DNA of 64,000 nt from the NCBI GenBank assembly GCA_012862575.1, contig BLSF01000001.1, forward strand, positions 744,001 to 808,000. The letters run 5' to 3'. The notes below the pieces were generated by a model that did not search any database, had not been told where the DNA came from, and was given only the letters and a program-made list of their open reading frames with translations. Position numbers and translations under genes: made by a program. Within the stretch, counting starts at the first letter, position 1, and every line of letters starts with the position of its first letter. The stretch is from Parietichytrium sp. I65-24A. Lineage: Eukaryota > Sar > Bigyra > Thraustochytrida > Thraustochytriidae. Shown piece by piece: positions 47,801 through 57,509 of the stretch.

Positions 47801-49226
47801 GAGCAAAAAGCACCAGGTCTCGAAAAATCGTAGCAGCAATGATCGTGCTTGTCTCCGACGTGTTGAAGGAGCAGCTTCGGGCCAATTCTCGATTTGGAGC
47901 AACGATGTCGTTCTCCATGTATACCTTCAACCTGTCGTCGACCCAGTAGAGGATTGACGTCTTCGATGCACTTTGAAATTGTAACTGCTGATCCTCATTG
48001 GTTTCCTCATGGATCGAAAAGCTCACGCAGTTGCTTAGAGCGCAACTCTGAAGAAAGCAGGCACTGCTTCCGTTCTTCACTCCGCACACGTGAACAAAGA
48101 TCATGTGCGACGTCAGAACGACGTTCCATAACCGCACTCTAGTTACGTTCTCTGGTGGTGAATACGACAAGACGGTCTCTTGCCATTCTGGCAAATACAT
48201 CAACTTTAGCTTGGTTTCAAAGCTCTCCTCCTCCGTCCAGCCCTCTCCAGCGAGAGAAATTCCATTTGGAAAATCGAATCGACCTTCTTCTGCGTTTATC
48301 ACAGGCTCCTGGGTGGTCTCGACCCAAAACGCGACGGTTCGATTTAAATCGGCACCAAACGTTTTGACACGCAACAGCACGTTGTGCTTATTCTCACTGG
48401 GGTCGCCCAAGGTCATAAATGCCTCAGTCTCCGTGTTGTAGAGCATGGAGCTTGTGCGTTTTATAGTAGCATAGTGCTCCGTGAAGGCGACATATTCCGT
48501 TGAGACGCTGGGTTTGAAACGGAGAGTGGTGTCTTCATCCATTGCGTCAAAGAGGCGAAGCAAGTATGCCGACGTTGATGGAATCATCTTTAGGGTGTCT
48601 GTGGCCCTGTTCTTGAAATATATGCTACTCGAATTGTAGCCAGCACCTTTGGTGGCTGATATATCTACCCACACCGCCTTGGCAAGATTCCCATTTGGGT
48701 TGTTCTCAACCCACAGCTGCGTCGGCGTCTGCCACACGTCAAAATAAAGTCTCACTAATGACTCCTCCTGTGTTGAGCGATACGCAATGGCAAGATCTTC
48801 TCTACTGGAGAAATCGCCAAGCGGCCACACTTTTTCCCTCATTTCGATTTGCTCAATTGGTGTGGCGAAGTTGTAGGTCCCATATCCAACAAGCACGAGC
48901 TCACGAATCGACTGTATCACACTGTCTCCAGCTTCCCCATCTATGTAAAATATTCTCTCACCGACCATGATGAGGCTTGACTCCATGTCGAAAGCCTCGC
49001 GGTCATTAATTTGTTTAAAACTTTTAGTGTCCACCACATGCTCCAACACTTTTGCCGGAAATCTATCAGGATCGACCGTTCGCAAATAGTCGCAAAAGCA
49101 GACACTGTTTCCAGCACAGGGCTGGAGCCTCGCCACCTCTCCGCCGCCAATTTGCGCCGCTCCAATGACAAGCAAGAGACTCTTCCATATCCGCCCCATT
49201 CGCGTTGCGCTTCGTTTTGGTCGCAT
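44862..49226 (-). CDS. Voltage-gated-type K+ channel with very large extracellular N-terminal part
   Basis: 1454 residues, single exon. A signal-like segment (about 12-28) precedes roughly 510 residues of presumed extracellular protein with several N-glycosylation sites and cysteines. This ends in DIDKDNDMILDIEDEF and FDSDNDGVGDDSD (about 486-520), Asp-rich motifs like thrombospondin type-3 calcium repeats. A first membrane helix follows at about 543-562. After a cytosolic stretch come S1-S6 (about 742-955). S4 has spaced Arg (SYLRIFVLFRILRVYKRMF), and the pore holds the K+ filter TVTTVGYGDYAP (filter at 918-923). About 500 cytosolic residues follow, with no recognised cyclic-nucleotide or ankyrin domain. 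The pore identity is secure. The ectodomain fold is unknown. Confidence 0.9.
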   Translation of the reverse strand: MRPKRSATRMGRIWKSLLLVIGAAQIGGGEVARLQPCAGNSVCFCDYLRTVDPDRFPAKVLEHVVDTKSFKQINDREAFDMESSLIMVGERIFYIDGEAGDSVIQSIRELVLVGYGTYNFATPIEQIEMREKVWPLGDFSSREDLAIAYRSTQEESLVRLYFDVWQTPTQLWVENNPNGNLAKAVWVDISATKGAGYNSSSIYFKNRATDTLKMIPSTSAYLLRLFDAMDEDTTLRFKPSVSTEYVAFTEHYATIKRTSSMLYNTETEAFMTLGDPSENKHNVLLRVKTFGADLNRTVAFWVETTQEPVINAEEGRFDFPNGISLAGEGWTEEESFETKLKLMYLPEWQETVLSYSPPENVTRVRLWNVVLTSHMIFVHVCGVKNGSSACFLQSCALSNCVSFSIHEETNEDQQLQFQSASKTSILYWVDDRLKVYMENDIVAPNRELARSCSFNTSETSTIIAATIFRDLVLFARSDGTLSIIDIDKDNDMILDIEDEFPQDGLEQFDSDNDGVGDDSDLIDFSGRSCASSEASHACSSDNVVLYTLFVLHFLFLLIFINVASGRYYFTFFTLYEIVEEEVLLKPLLTAGIQKRISETSILSLPSSRYSRRFTGLSRPSEVNVLENLDEEEIMGPETSKKVSPLTQSRSHRSTQILKTRTTSLFTDPTVQMVGIQEKKGEFLQFQQHNDEMIGLKTLAQQMVSNMDDFNSLMPSFAKACEAVVRKMLKQLHPTLSFFADQTQFTLDILSVMSVVTGYLPLTYNFTYGENRIDTHTRHTYGWFDVYISCWFFFNVVEQFRWTDQKLLSFFVSHWIEVLALVTVPPGIPEYRAGIYYGVASYLRIFVLFRILRVYKRMFQEDKLVYFIITLPNIFVTGLLVVLLLMCSALIMQVEILEHPTGLGEFSKSLWFSAVTVTTVGYGDYAPASQVGRIIAMFMMIFGVGLVGAISGSVTKAIQTLGSTEEKVKQLKSDNRVRFETFKESMDVASIPYNPVLATLSSIFLSDNADMKEESSSSFANSEDFGIPTPPTTKGAARFFLNSNKHSILHKQQSVMSVMSPHRRQSKDSTNSNSASPSSSSSGFKLHSGFPMYLPLAELLATNLEWKNESTLAKSSAKMHPRKKLVATDKLKEHLNQKNGACPPRVRICMLLESFQLDQYYGIPNFEEFVSRLCRVILEPPKQHEIVLERAFAMYDDGMKSKRFADDTMNDDLDLSKYALLDPIDSKLERMEKILSSGQYKLLKRVDFGLLLTELTLIVLEFERLLTARWAYHNLELKPDAKMQIPKKPSELKQHLAKKLMAELPDGCKQLSPEEYIESLKAPHEFDVPVLQSLTQPRQSKGLADRIRSAIRNGSMNLQATKGTEGSAGAPQEKESAASGGPAPGLVRQLSNLHLRHRKKSIVERVFGVSDPFVPNADRFGTGTRLSSTGLKASVEVTTMLEAMQPEDHDVEITR

Positions 49227-50137
49227 TCTCTCCTTGCTGCGTCTGCTGCAGCTGTCCGCTCGAACTCTCCTGGTTCACACCCACATCAGAGCTCTGTCCC
49301 TGTATCGCCCGCAACGTCCCCGTTTGCTCTTTTCTCAAACACGCTTCTGTTCTGAGACTGCCGTGTAAGCCCGCAGTGCAGAGAAGAGTTGGTTTTGAGG
49401 CGCAGCAGTCAATCGACGTAATGAGATGGTTTCCTCTTCGTTTGCTTTTCCTTTTCTCCGCATACAACAACAACTCGAGCCAAGCTACTGCGGAGGCCTC
49501 ACAGTGCAGGTACCGGCACTAACTTCAATGCACAGAGAGGATGAGCGATCAGTGCTCAGTCAGTACCTCTCTACGCCCTCTTCATTGAACAATAGCAGGC
49601 GTTGTCCGTCTGTGTCTTTCTGCCTTCCAACCAGCCGGCAAGGAACGATGATCAGTTGAAACAAAACGAAAGCAGAGTATATGACGAAACAAAAATGAGC
49701 CTTTTCTTTCTTTTCTTTATATTTTGCAGAGGAGGCCATATTGGCACGGAGCTTTGGCTCACAAAAGAGGTTGTTGTTGTTGTTGTCGTTTTTTCACGCC
49801 ACTCTCAAGGTTCAACGCCGCCAGCACCACACCACACTGGGTCTGGTCTATCATTTTAGGGATGTTGGAATATTGTTACTAACAATTGCGGTAGACAACC
49901 CTACCTTTGCAACGGTCACTTTTTCACGAGCAATTTGGGATAAGTTAGTAGTTGTTTCACACTGACGTCTTGAGAGAAACGTTGTCAGGTGCGAGAAAAT
50001 GGAGAACGGGTTGGAGAAAAAGATAGTGTTCATAAGTGGGACGGATACAGGCTTTACATCGAAGTGAACATGAGAATAGTGCCATTCCCTGTAAGTGGCT
50101 GCTTTTGTCACCTGCGGAATCCGACAGCCTCTTGGAC
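49227..50137. other. Spacer between K+ channel and START genes
   Basis: About 900 bases: channel promoter and START-gene 3' region. Contains a (TTG)n run near 49771-49788 and a shortened copy of the GTACT motif at 49552-49566 (GTGCTCAGTCAGTAC). No gene seen. Confidence 0.55.
49552..49566 (+). promoter_or_regulatory. Shortened copy of the 17-bp motif
   Basis: GTGCTCAGTCAGTAC: both arms match GTACTCA and GTCAGTAC, but two central bases are missing and one base differs. It lies about 325 bases upstream of the K+ channel start codon. Confidence 0.35.
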
Positions 50138-51175
50138 TTAATTGGAACCAGGCTCAGCAGGCACTTCGGCATCTTCTGGTTCTTGCATTGTGACAAACTT
50201 CTTGATAAGTGTGTCAGAGGTTCCATTGAGCATGGCGTTGTAGCCGATCTTTTCGGAATTGAGGAGAAACTGGCCAAATTGTTTGCGGGCGCTCATGTTG
50301 TAAATGCCCTTCGGTAACCAACCCTTTGGATCAACGCACACCACAAACGTGACCTCCGTACCATCCACCACGGATTCCGATCCCAGCAGAGACTTGACCG
50401 TGACCTGAGCAGGCTTCATGTACATACCGCGAATTCGGGTGACACCGCGAACGCACCCTTTCACAGCTTTGCGAGGAACGCAATTCATGACACTCTGCTC
50501 TCCAACTACGATGGTGCCGTCCGGATGCTCGTCCCAGGACACCAAGTCGCAAAAATCACGGCTTGAGGTGAGTTTGGCGGGTGGGTCGACGATAGAGTGG
50601 AAAAGCTGAGTGCGACCAAAGCGGAACTTGTAGTGCTCGCGCATATAAACCAGCGACGGGTCCGATTTGCCTCGGAGGTCTGCGCGAGTCTGTGTCAACA
50701 GCAACACACGTGGGGGTACCTTCACTTGGGCCTGCACCCTCAAGTAGAGAAGCCCGTTCTTGGCCCTGACGGTGCTTGACTCGCACATGACGTCAGACAG
50801 CCAGAAGATCTTCTTGGGCTCCGACCACGCATCTGCGGACTCTGTGCATGCCTCCTCGACCTCCTTCAAACAGTTTTGGGCTGCGGTCTCCCATTCCAAT
50901 CTATTGCCGTCCCACATCTCCAGTTCGCGAGGCATCTTGTGCGACTTTTGCCAAAAGGTGTACCACGCCGTGCTGGAAGAAAGTTGACTCAATTTGCCCA
51001 GCATTTCAAGTTCCCCGTCCTCCTTCCGGGCGTACTCATTCGCGTCCAAGCGGGATTCAGACCGAGCCTTGACGTGCATCATGCGCGCGTTTGCAACGGA
51101 CCGCCGCGCCTTCGCCCTCTCGTCCACTGACATGCGTTTGCGGAGGCTCATTTTACGACCACTGAAGAAGCCCAT
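50138..51175 (-). CDS. START-domain-like lipid-binding protein
   Basis: 345 residues from the first ATG (MGFFSGRKMSLRKRMS). The region about 105-325 has the pattern of a START/Bet v1-like lipid-transfer domain: SDVMCESSTVRAKNGLLYLR, VLLLTQTRADLRG, DFCDLVSWDEHPDGTIVVGE, then KGCVRGVTRIRGMYMKPAQV and VDGTEVTFVVCVDPKGWLPK. DFCDLVSW and the GWLPKGIYN turn are close to typical START motifs. The N-terminus is strongly basic and may be disordered or bind membranes. The ligand (sterol, phospholipid or ceramide) is not decided. No signal peptide. The gene diverges from the PXMP4 gene over a 2.7-kb spacer. Confidence 0.83.
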   Translation of the reverse strand: MGFFSGRKMSLRKRMSVDERAKARRSVANARMMHVKARSESRLDANEYARKEDGELEMLGKLSQLSSSTAWYTFWQKSHKMPRELEMWDGNRLEWETAAQNCLKEVEEACTESADAWSEPKKIFWLSDVMCESSTVRAKNGLLYLRVQAQVKVPPRVLLLTQTRADLRGKSDPSLVYMREHYKFRFGRTQLFHSIVDPPAKLTSSRDFCDLVSWDEHPDGTIVVGEQSVMNCVPRKAVKGCVRGVTRIRGMYMKPAQVTVKSLLGSESVVDGTEVTFVVCVDPKGWLPKGIYNMSARKQFGQFLLNSEKIGYNAMLNGTSDTLIKKFVTMQEPEDAEVPAEPGSN

Positions 51176-51543
51176 ACTTTTGCTTTCTGGCACGGGAAGC
51201 TTTGCTCCTGGACGACCGGCAACCAGTCGAGCGGTTCCAGCCAACGACCTGCGGCTGGCAACTCACCAACTCACCAACTTCCAACTTCCCGCACCCACGC
51301 TTGCCCAAGACCGTGCGAAGGACCAAGGTCGAACAAGTTTCGATTGGTTGACTGCGCCTTTCGTTCTTCCTCTACCTTCGTCGATTGCTGATCCCTGATC
51401 ACTGCCTGGGTTGGGTTTGGTTTGTGCTAAGTAACTTATGGTTGCGCCTGTTCGCGATAATCATTCACTTCTACCTCGATCGCCTACAGCATCAGAGGTG
51501 TGCGACTGATTGGCATGTGAGCCAATCTTGAACTGATTTTGGG

Positions 51544-51568
51544 CTTCTTCTTCTTCTTCTTCTTCTTC
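51544..51568 (+). repeat. (TTC)n microsatellite
   Basis: About eight TTC units in the long divergent spacer. Confidence 0.9.
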
Positions 51569-51934
51569 CATGGCTTGTTGTGTCAGTCAATCGATCTTTG
51601 TCGTGATCATACAGCCCCTCTGCTTTGATCTGCTCCAACTGGCAGAGAAGAAAACAAGGCGAAAAAGTGGCTTTGCAGGTTTTGCAGGGGAGCGAGCCAC
51701 ATCGCTTGAAGCATCTTGAAGCGATGGATGCACACTACGACACAGTGTGATCGAGTGTTCCAAGACGTCGGAGCGTAGAGAAACGCAGCTGTCCCACTCT
51801 CTCTGTATCTCTCTGTGCTGTCTCGGCTGAGCCCTCTCTTTCTCCTCTCTCCTGGCCACTGGCCCGCGAGTCTCAGCCTGCGACGGTAACCGTATTCAAG
51901 CGCAGGCTAGCAACGCCGGGGCATTGTATTCACA

Positions 51935-51951
51935 GTACTCAAAGTCAGTAC
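51935..51951 (+). promoter_or_regulatory. 17-bp motif, variant copy
   Basis: GTACTCAAAGTCAGTAC: two central bases differ from GTACTCACTGTCAGTAC. It is preceded by GTATTCAC. Lies about 760 bases upstream of the START gene. Confidence 0.45.
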
Positions 51952-52704
51952 CGTGGATGGACTTTGGCGGCGAGTGCTTGGAGCTCTGGCACAAACTTTG
52001 ATCCCGACAAGGGTCGCTTTGAGTGCGTTTTTTGCCACGTAGGTGATAGCTGAACTAGGTGAACACTGTCATCGTCTGCTGTGATCTGCGTTGAACGAGG
52101 GACACGCTGGACTGTTGGCATTCTCCACTCACTCACGCATTTCCTCTGGCTGGCTTTGCCATGAGCGTTTCATGCTGGCTGACTTTGTGGTGGCAAAAAG
52201 AATGACTTGCTCAGCCTGGCCCCACATCGCACCGTTCTTGTTTTTGCTTGCTTGTGCTTGTGCTGCCATGATCATCGATTCGTGCAAGTCAAGTTGTGGA
52301 ACTGACGCATCTTCCGCGCTCTATGTTAACCTAGATTTTGAGTGGTCGTGAAAATGGTCATGAAACATCATGAAACTGGTGAAACTGTCCTTTCCATGGA
52401 AGGACGGAACGGAACATGGGCTTTCGGAGTGCTTTTGGTTTCGGACTGGCCCGTTTTTCTCAGTTGTTTCCAGCGCTGATCTGCTGGAGGCCTCCAACGT
52501 CGCCACGCGACTGACTGTACACTTGGGAGGAAACCAACACCGCCGCATTTCATCGCATTTCATTGCATTTCACGTGAGCGATGCACACCTCGCGCGTAAC
52601 ATGGCCGTCCGCGTCACTCCGTTCCGGCGCTTATACCCCTCCATTGCGTCCTTTTGGTGTTCCCGTGACGCGATCCGACACTGTCGCGGAGCTCGTCTCG
52701 TTGG

Positions 52705-52760
52705 CGTCTATGTGACATGGTCCCCGTCGGAGGAGCCGCGATGAGCAAGTCACATAGACG
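52705..52760 (+). repeat. Perfect 12-bp inverted repeat with 32-nt loop
   Basis: CGTCTATGTGAC at 52705-52716 pairs with GTCACATAGACG at 52749-52760. Flanking bases allow two G-T wobble pairs. It can form a stem-loop in RNA from either strand. No family assigned. Confidence 0.8.
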
Positions 52761-53936
52761 TTGTCGTGACGAAGGGCGATTCTAAGTCCGACCGCGTCTG
52801 ACGCTGCAAGCTTTGCGAGCATTGCGAGATCTAGAGCATCTTCGGGCTACGCAAGAGCTGCAAGAGCCAAGACCAGAGCGACTTCGTTCGATTACATTTC
52901 GATTACGGTCTAATAGAGAGTGAAGAGAAGTGAGCGCGCCGTCAAGCGATGTTAAGCGAGCGAAAGACCATCTCGTGACGCGAATAAAATCGAGGCAAGA
53001 ACAGGATGGAAAGAAAACGAGGCGTTATTCCACGTGCGTTATTCTGGCAATTTTTTTTTCAGAGACTTCCATTTCCATTTGTGAATCCACCACGAGTAAT
53101 AGCAAGTGCATACGCATAATACTATCATTGAAAGTCAGTTCAATTCAATTTACTGAATGGTTTTCAAACTTGACGTCCGAGCTGATGCAGTTTGACAGTG
53201 AGAACGAGACTCTTCTCCTCGAAATCACTCTGACAGTGAATCCTGATCATCAGTATGACATCTGTTCTGAAAATGCGAAAATGTGACAACAGCGCTTTCG
53301 AAGTGGACGCTCTCCGAATGGAATGTGAATGGAGTCAATGATCAATAGGAGGGATTAGGAAGACTCTATCTATAACGGTAGGAAGCCAATTGAATGAAAC
53401 AGATCGGAGTGAGAACAGTAAGCGAAAGTTTAATTAAAAAGTCTGGTAGTACTCGCACTGTGAAAAGAGTGAAATGAAAAAGGATCCTTTGATGCGTGCA
53501 ATCCATCACGTACTAGTGCGAGTGAATAGAAAGAGGTGTGGGCAGCGAGTAGTGCGGTGAGTACTCGAGTCACGAGATAGTTTAGACCCCAATTGGTCCG
53601 ATTGGTAGCACAGTCACCCTGAGTCAGTCAGTCCGCGTGGAGAGTGTGGAGCAGGGCGGAGTGGGTTTGGTTTTCCGGAGAGCGCAGTGTGTCTTGTCTT
53701 GTGTCTTGTAAGTTGTTTGAGTTGTGCATTGGCTTCATCGTGAGTTATCTCGCAGTTTGACGCGTGGCAGGTTAGGCTCTCTCCCGCTGTGGGTTGAGCG
53801 AAGAGCGAAGAGCGTGGGTGTGGGACTGGCGCAGATGGGGAGGGAGCCGGGTTGGTCGGAGCGGACGAAGACTCATGCTTGGAATGATTTGTGCGATGAT
53901 ACTACAGGAGGTGTTGTTTAGTTTAAACGAGGAAAC

Positions 53937-54617
53937 ATGGACGAGGAGCTCAAGTTTGCAGCGCTCTCGATATGGCGCGGGTTCAGAAATGGGCTGTTTT
54001 ACGGCACCAAGATCAGGCTGCCGCATGCACTGGTCATGACGTTTCTCTTCCGAAGAAACTCTGATTTGCGCAAGATGGCTGACCCCATCGCAAAGCTCAC
54101 CTGGGAGCACAGCAAGAACCTGGCGTGCTTTGCGGGTTTTTACAAGTTGGCCCTCGCCTTCGCACGCCTTCTCAGGCTCAAGCTGGGAGACAAGCTCCAG
54201 ACTCCACCTGGGGTCCCAGTCACGCAGTTTGACTCTTTTCTGGCTGCTACCTTCGTGGGCTACGTGGTGTGGGGCCGCTACACGAGTGTCAACTCCCAGA
54301 TCGTCATGTACTTGATGTCTCGCGTAATCATGGCAATGTTCAAGCTCGCTGCGGAGAAGCAGATTAAGCCATTTTGCACTGTCAACTTTGATCAGGTGTA
54401 CCCCTTCATGGCCTCCATCACCTGGGGCCTTGTACTCTGGCTCTACGAGTACCACCCAAAGATGCTCCAAGCATCTCTCTTCGAGTCCATGGACTTTCTG
54501 TATCACCAAACCAACGTTTGGTCGAACGGTGCCGAGGACTTCCTCCCAAGCCCAGCAACTGCAGCTGTGTACGTTTACCTCGCTCTTCGAGCTCGCGAAA
54601 TTATCGTGAAAAAGTGA
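53937..54617 (+). CDS. PXMP4: Peroxisomal membrane protein PXMP4 (PMP24)
   Basis: 226 residues, matching PXMP4/PMP24 of the Tim17/22-like superfamily: IWRGFRNGLFYGTKIRLPHA, LVMTFLFRRNSDLRKM, HSKNLACFAGFYK, NSQIVMYLMSRVIMAM, ITWGLVLWLYEYHPKMLQAS and YHQTNVWSNGAEDF, each aligning with the animal protein. About four membrane segments are expected. The protein should sit in the peroxisomal membrane; its transport role is not settled in any organism. The C-terminus has a basic AREIIVKK end. Single exon; start at the ATG preceded by GGAAAC. The next gene (NHE) converges from the other strand. Confidence 0.93.
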   Translation: MDEELKFAALSIWRGFRNGLFYGTKIRLPHALVMTFLFRRNSDLRKMADPIAKLTWEHSKNLACFAGFYKLALAFARLLRLKLGDKLQTPPGVPVTQFDSFLAATFVGYVVWGRYTSVNSQIVMYLMSRVIMAMFKLAAEKQIKPFCTVNFDQVYPFMASITWGLVLWLYEYHPKMLQASLFESMDFLYHQTNVWSNGAEDFLPSPATAAVYVYLALRAREIIVKK

Positions 54618-54832
54618 AGCAAGGGGTAAGCTTCTCTTTATTTCCTCCCGAAAAATCTTTATAAACTACAACATAGGCAACGAAACCCATCTAAATGCAT
54701 AACCGCACTCATTGCAAGAGACCTTTTATTGAAATCTCTTTCTTCGCAAATCAGAACACAACAGAGGAAGGAAATTGCCTACCTATTGCTCTAGCTAGCT
54801 CTAGCGCGAGTCGAGGAGATTGCGCCTCCTCG

Positions 54833-56795
54833 TTACGTCCGTGCGACACTTGTCTCCACGGGGAAAGAGTCAATTCTGTCCAGCACAACCATTTCCGATT
54901 GCCTGGACACGGGCGGGATCCTGCCCGAGGCTCGACGTGTGCCTGAATATCCCTCTTCGGAATATTCCTCTTCGGATTGCTGTGAAAAGTCGCTCATTCT
55001 GCGCTGTCTCCGAATAAGACAGGGTGTCAAATAGTTTCGGTCAAATCTTTCCCACCACCCCCCTTCGAGTGGGTGATCACCGGTGTCATCTCGGCGCTCC
55101 ATTGATTGCAGTGAAGAAGATGTGACGTTTCCCAAGTCGATATCTTGTAGATCATCAACGGTTCGCTTTGGCCGGTACGATTCTGGAGGCCACATCAAAT
55201 CGTGCCCCGGGGATAACATCGGGGACGGGATTGGGCTCTGCGTAGTTTTGTCAATTAAGTCAAACCTCTCGCAAACGCTTTTCACTGTTCCACCGAAAAG
55301 GAACACCGTAGCAAAGACAATAATGATCGTTGCGGTCTCGAACACGCTCCCGGTGTTCACGGGTTGCCCGTCGATGGTGTTGTCTAGCTCATCAGCGCTG
55401 TGCGCTGATATTGCATAGGCCATCCCACCGCGTAATCCAGAGAACCACAGCACAAATATTTCTCTTTTGCTCATGCGCTTCTCACGAGAGCGGGACCAGT
55501 TGGAAAGCGCGCAAATTGGGACGATCGCAAACGCGCGAGACACAAGGCAAGCGAAGAATCCAACAAATCCGAATGAGATGGCTTGGGGGCTCCTGTTGCT
55601 ATCTCCCGTGAAAACCGCCATGCCCTGAAAGATCATTTCACTGTGAGTGGACGATTTCGATGACAGCAAACCTGCCTCAACGTAACTCAACTTACAAGAT
55701 AAATAAAAATGAAGGTTTCCGCAGCATGCGCAATGACACTGAACGTTTCGGCCAGAAAGTGTGCAGTCTCTTCTGACAGATTTTGCCTTGCGTACCACGA
55801 CATTGTGATTCCTGTGAACAAGATGCTGACTATCCCGGACAACCCAAACCCGTCAGCCAAGCTGTAGGAAATGTACGGAGCAACAAGTGCTAAAGTGGCC
55901 TCTAAGTGTCGCATATCGTCTTGCCAGAACCTGAGGTGCTTGAAGAGAAGTGCAATTAGGAAGCCGGTGAGCAGACCAATGCCAATTGAACCCAAAAATA
56001 CCTTGAGGAATTCCAAGCATGCTAGGAGTGCCGATGACAGATTCAAATTGTTGTCCTCAGCATCCACTTCGAAGAGTACCATGGTTTTGTACAAAACCAA
56101 AGCCACGGCGTCGTTCAAAACGGACTCTCCAAAAACAACGATTAGCAGGCTTGCTTTCACTCCAATACGATTAAATACCGCGAGCACGGTCACTGCAATG
56201 TGAAGAAAAACGTGTTGAAATATTTCGGGTTAGAGTTATGAAGCGAGCTTGGGCTCCACTTACTGTACTTACCTGGGTCGGTTGCAGATATGAGGGCCCC
56301 AAATATAACGCATTCCATTCCGTCTGCAGAGTATACACTATCAAAGCCGGTGAAAGCATACAAGATCAGTCCTGTCACAATGGTTGAAATGAGCGTGCCA
56401 ATAATCGCGAGCGAGAGAATCAGTCCGAGGTTTCCAAAAAATAATCCATGTCGGATGGTAAACCCCGAGTCAAAGATAATGGGCGGTAACAAGATCACGA
56501 AGAACAAGTTGGTGTCAAAGTCGGTGAGGGCTTTTACACTCTTCACAACGTCTGCGTTTGCGTTTCGCTGCTCGGTCAACCGAATGAAAGCGCCGACTAT
56601 CATGCCTAGAATGAGCATTAGCCCCGCTTCAGGAATGAGACTTTGGTTCGTCTTGCGGGACGTGTAAGCAATGAGCTGCGACAGCAGCAGCGTCACGAAG
56701 AAGACCGAGATGGTCAGGAACTCAATCTCATCCTCCTCTTCTTCTTCATCCAGCGTTTTGTTCTCGAGCCATCGTCGACCAAGGTCAGCCAACAT
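54833..56795 (-). CDS. Na+/H+ exchanger (CPA1, NHE type; 3 exons)
   Basis: Exons 56795-56273, 56192-55696 and 55624-54833, separated by introns of 80 and 71 nt (both GTAAGT donors), give 603 residues. The splices restore GALISATDPVTVLAVF and AETFIFIYLGMAVFTG, core motifs of the family. The exchanger domain (about 25-430) also shows LLPPIIFDSGF, the ion-binding FGESVLNDAVALVLYK (Asn-Asp pair) and the late LRGGMAYAIS. It should exchange Na+ or K+ for H+ across an endosomal or plasma membrane. The short N-terminus before the first helix holds EEEEEDEIE. The cytosolic tail is about 170 residues with several Ser/Asp-rich stretches. Best fit is the NHE6/7/9 or plant NHX5/6 side, but this is not certain. 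Confidence 0.93.
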
Positions 56796-57509
56796 TGCCG
56801 CTTCGACGGTCTAAGCGCGCAGCGCTCACATGCACTCGCTTCACTACTAACTGCCTCTCTTTCCCCACCTTCTCTTCGCGTTGACTTCGTCTTTGTGCTG
56901 ACCGATCGATCAAGCATCAAGCATCTGTGATCGAATCGTTTGCTTTTTCCATTAGTCAATTCCTATTTGATCATAGGTTTAACGAGAGTGAAAAACGCTT
57001 ACTCGATCAATCGCTGATTGCCGAAATTGTTACGAAGACATACGAAGGCTATACCATCAAAACAGACCCAGTCAGCCGCAAAACACGAATAATACTCGTG
57101 AATTCTCGTCAGCGCAAAGGTTCTCGCCTTTCTCTGTTCACGACACTACATCAAGGGTTATTGCCAATATCCATACTCCTCTCGGTGACTCGAAGAATAT
57201 CTTTCTTCACTTTTGAATGAAAATGTGGCTGGGCATGGCTCCATATGTTTGTGAAAATGTTTGCCTGCAAATGCAAGCAGAGAATGTGGAGAAAACGTGA
57301 CTTAAAATCGATTGATTTTCTTTGTTTGATTGGGAAAGAGAATATTCAAGCTGCAATCATGCCTCTCTTTGCTCCGAGGGAAGAGAGCCGCAGCTAGTCT
57401 GCAAATTACGAGGTAATACCACACAAGGGTGCGCTTGGCGTTCCAGTTGATCAGGTTGAGCGAGAGGATTCAATTGCATTCGGTCAGGATGAAGTAGCTT
57501 CGTCAACAT
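56796..57509. other. Spacer between NHE and fumarase genes
   Basis: About 700 bases: NHE promoter and fumarase 3' region, both minus strand. A 97-codon ATG-less plus-strand frame (56927-57220) is not convincing. No gene seen. Confidence 0.6.

Larger units (their letters stand above)
51176..53936. other. Long divergent spacer between START and PXMP4 genes
   Basis: 2.76 kb, the longest gap in the window. It holds a (TTC)8 run (51544-51568), a 17-bp motif copy (51935-51951), a perfect inverted repeat (52705-52760) and several open frames (52370-52744, 124 codons; 52930-53286) that I cannot support. An unrecognised RNA gene or small multi-exon gene is possible. Confidence 0.5.

Noticed and set aside
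52370-52744. 124-codon ATG frame on the plus strand
   Set aside because: No recognisable feature, contains part of an inverted repeat, composition unlike the genes around it.
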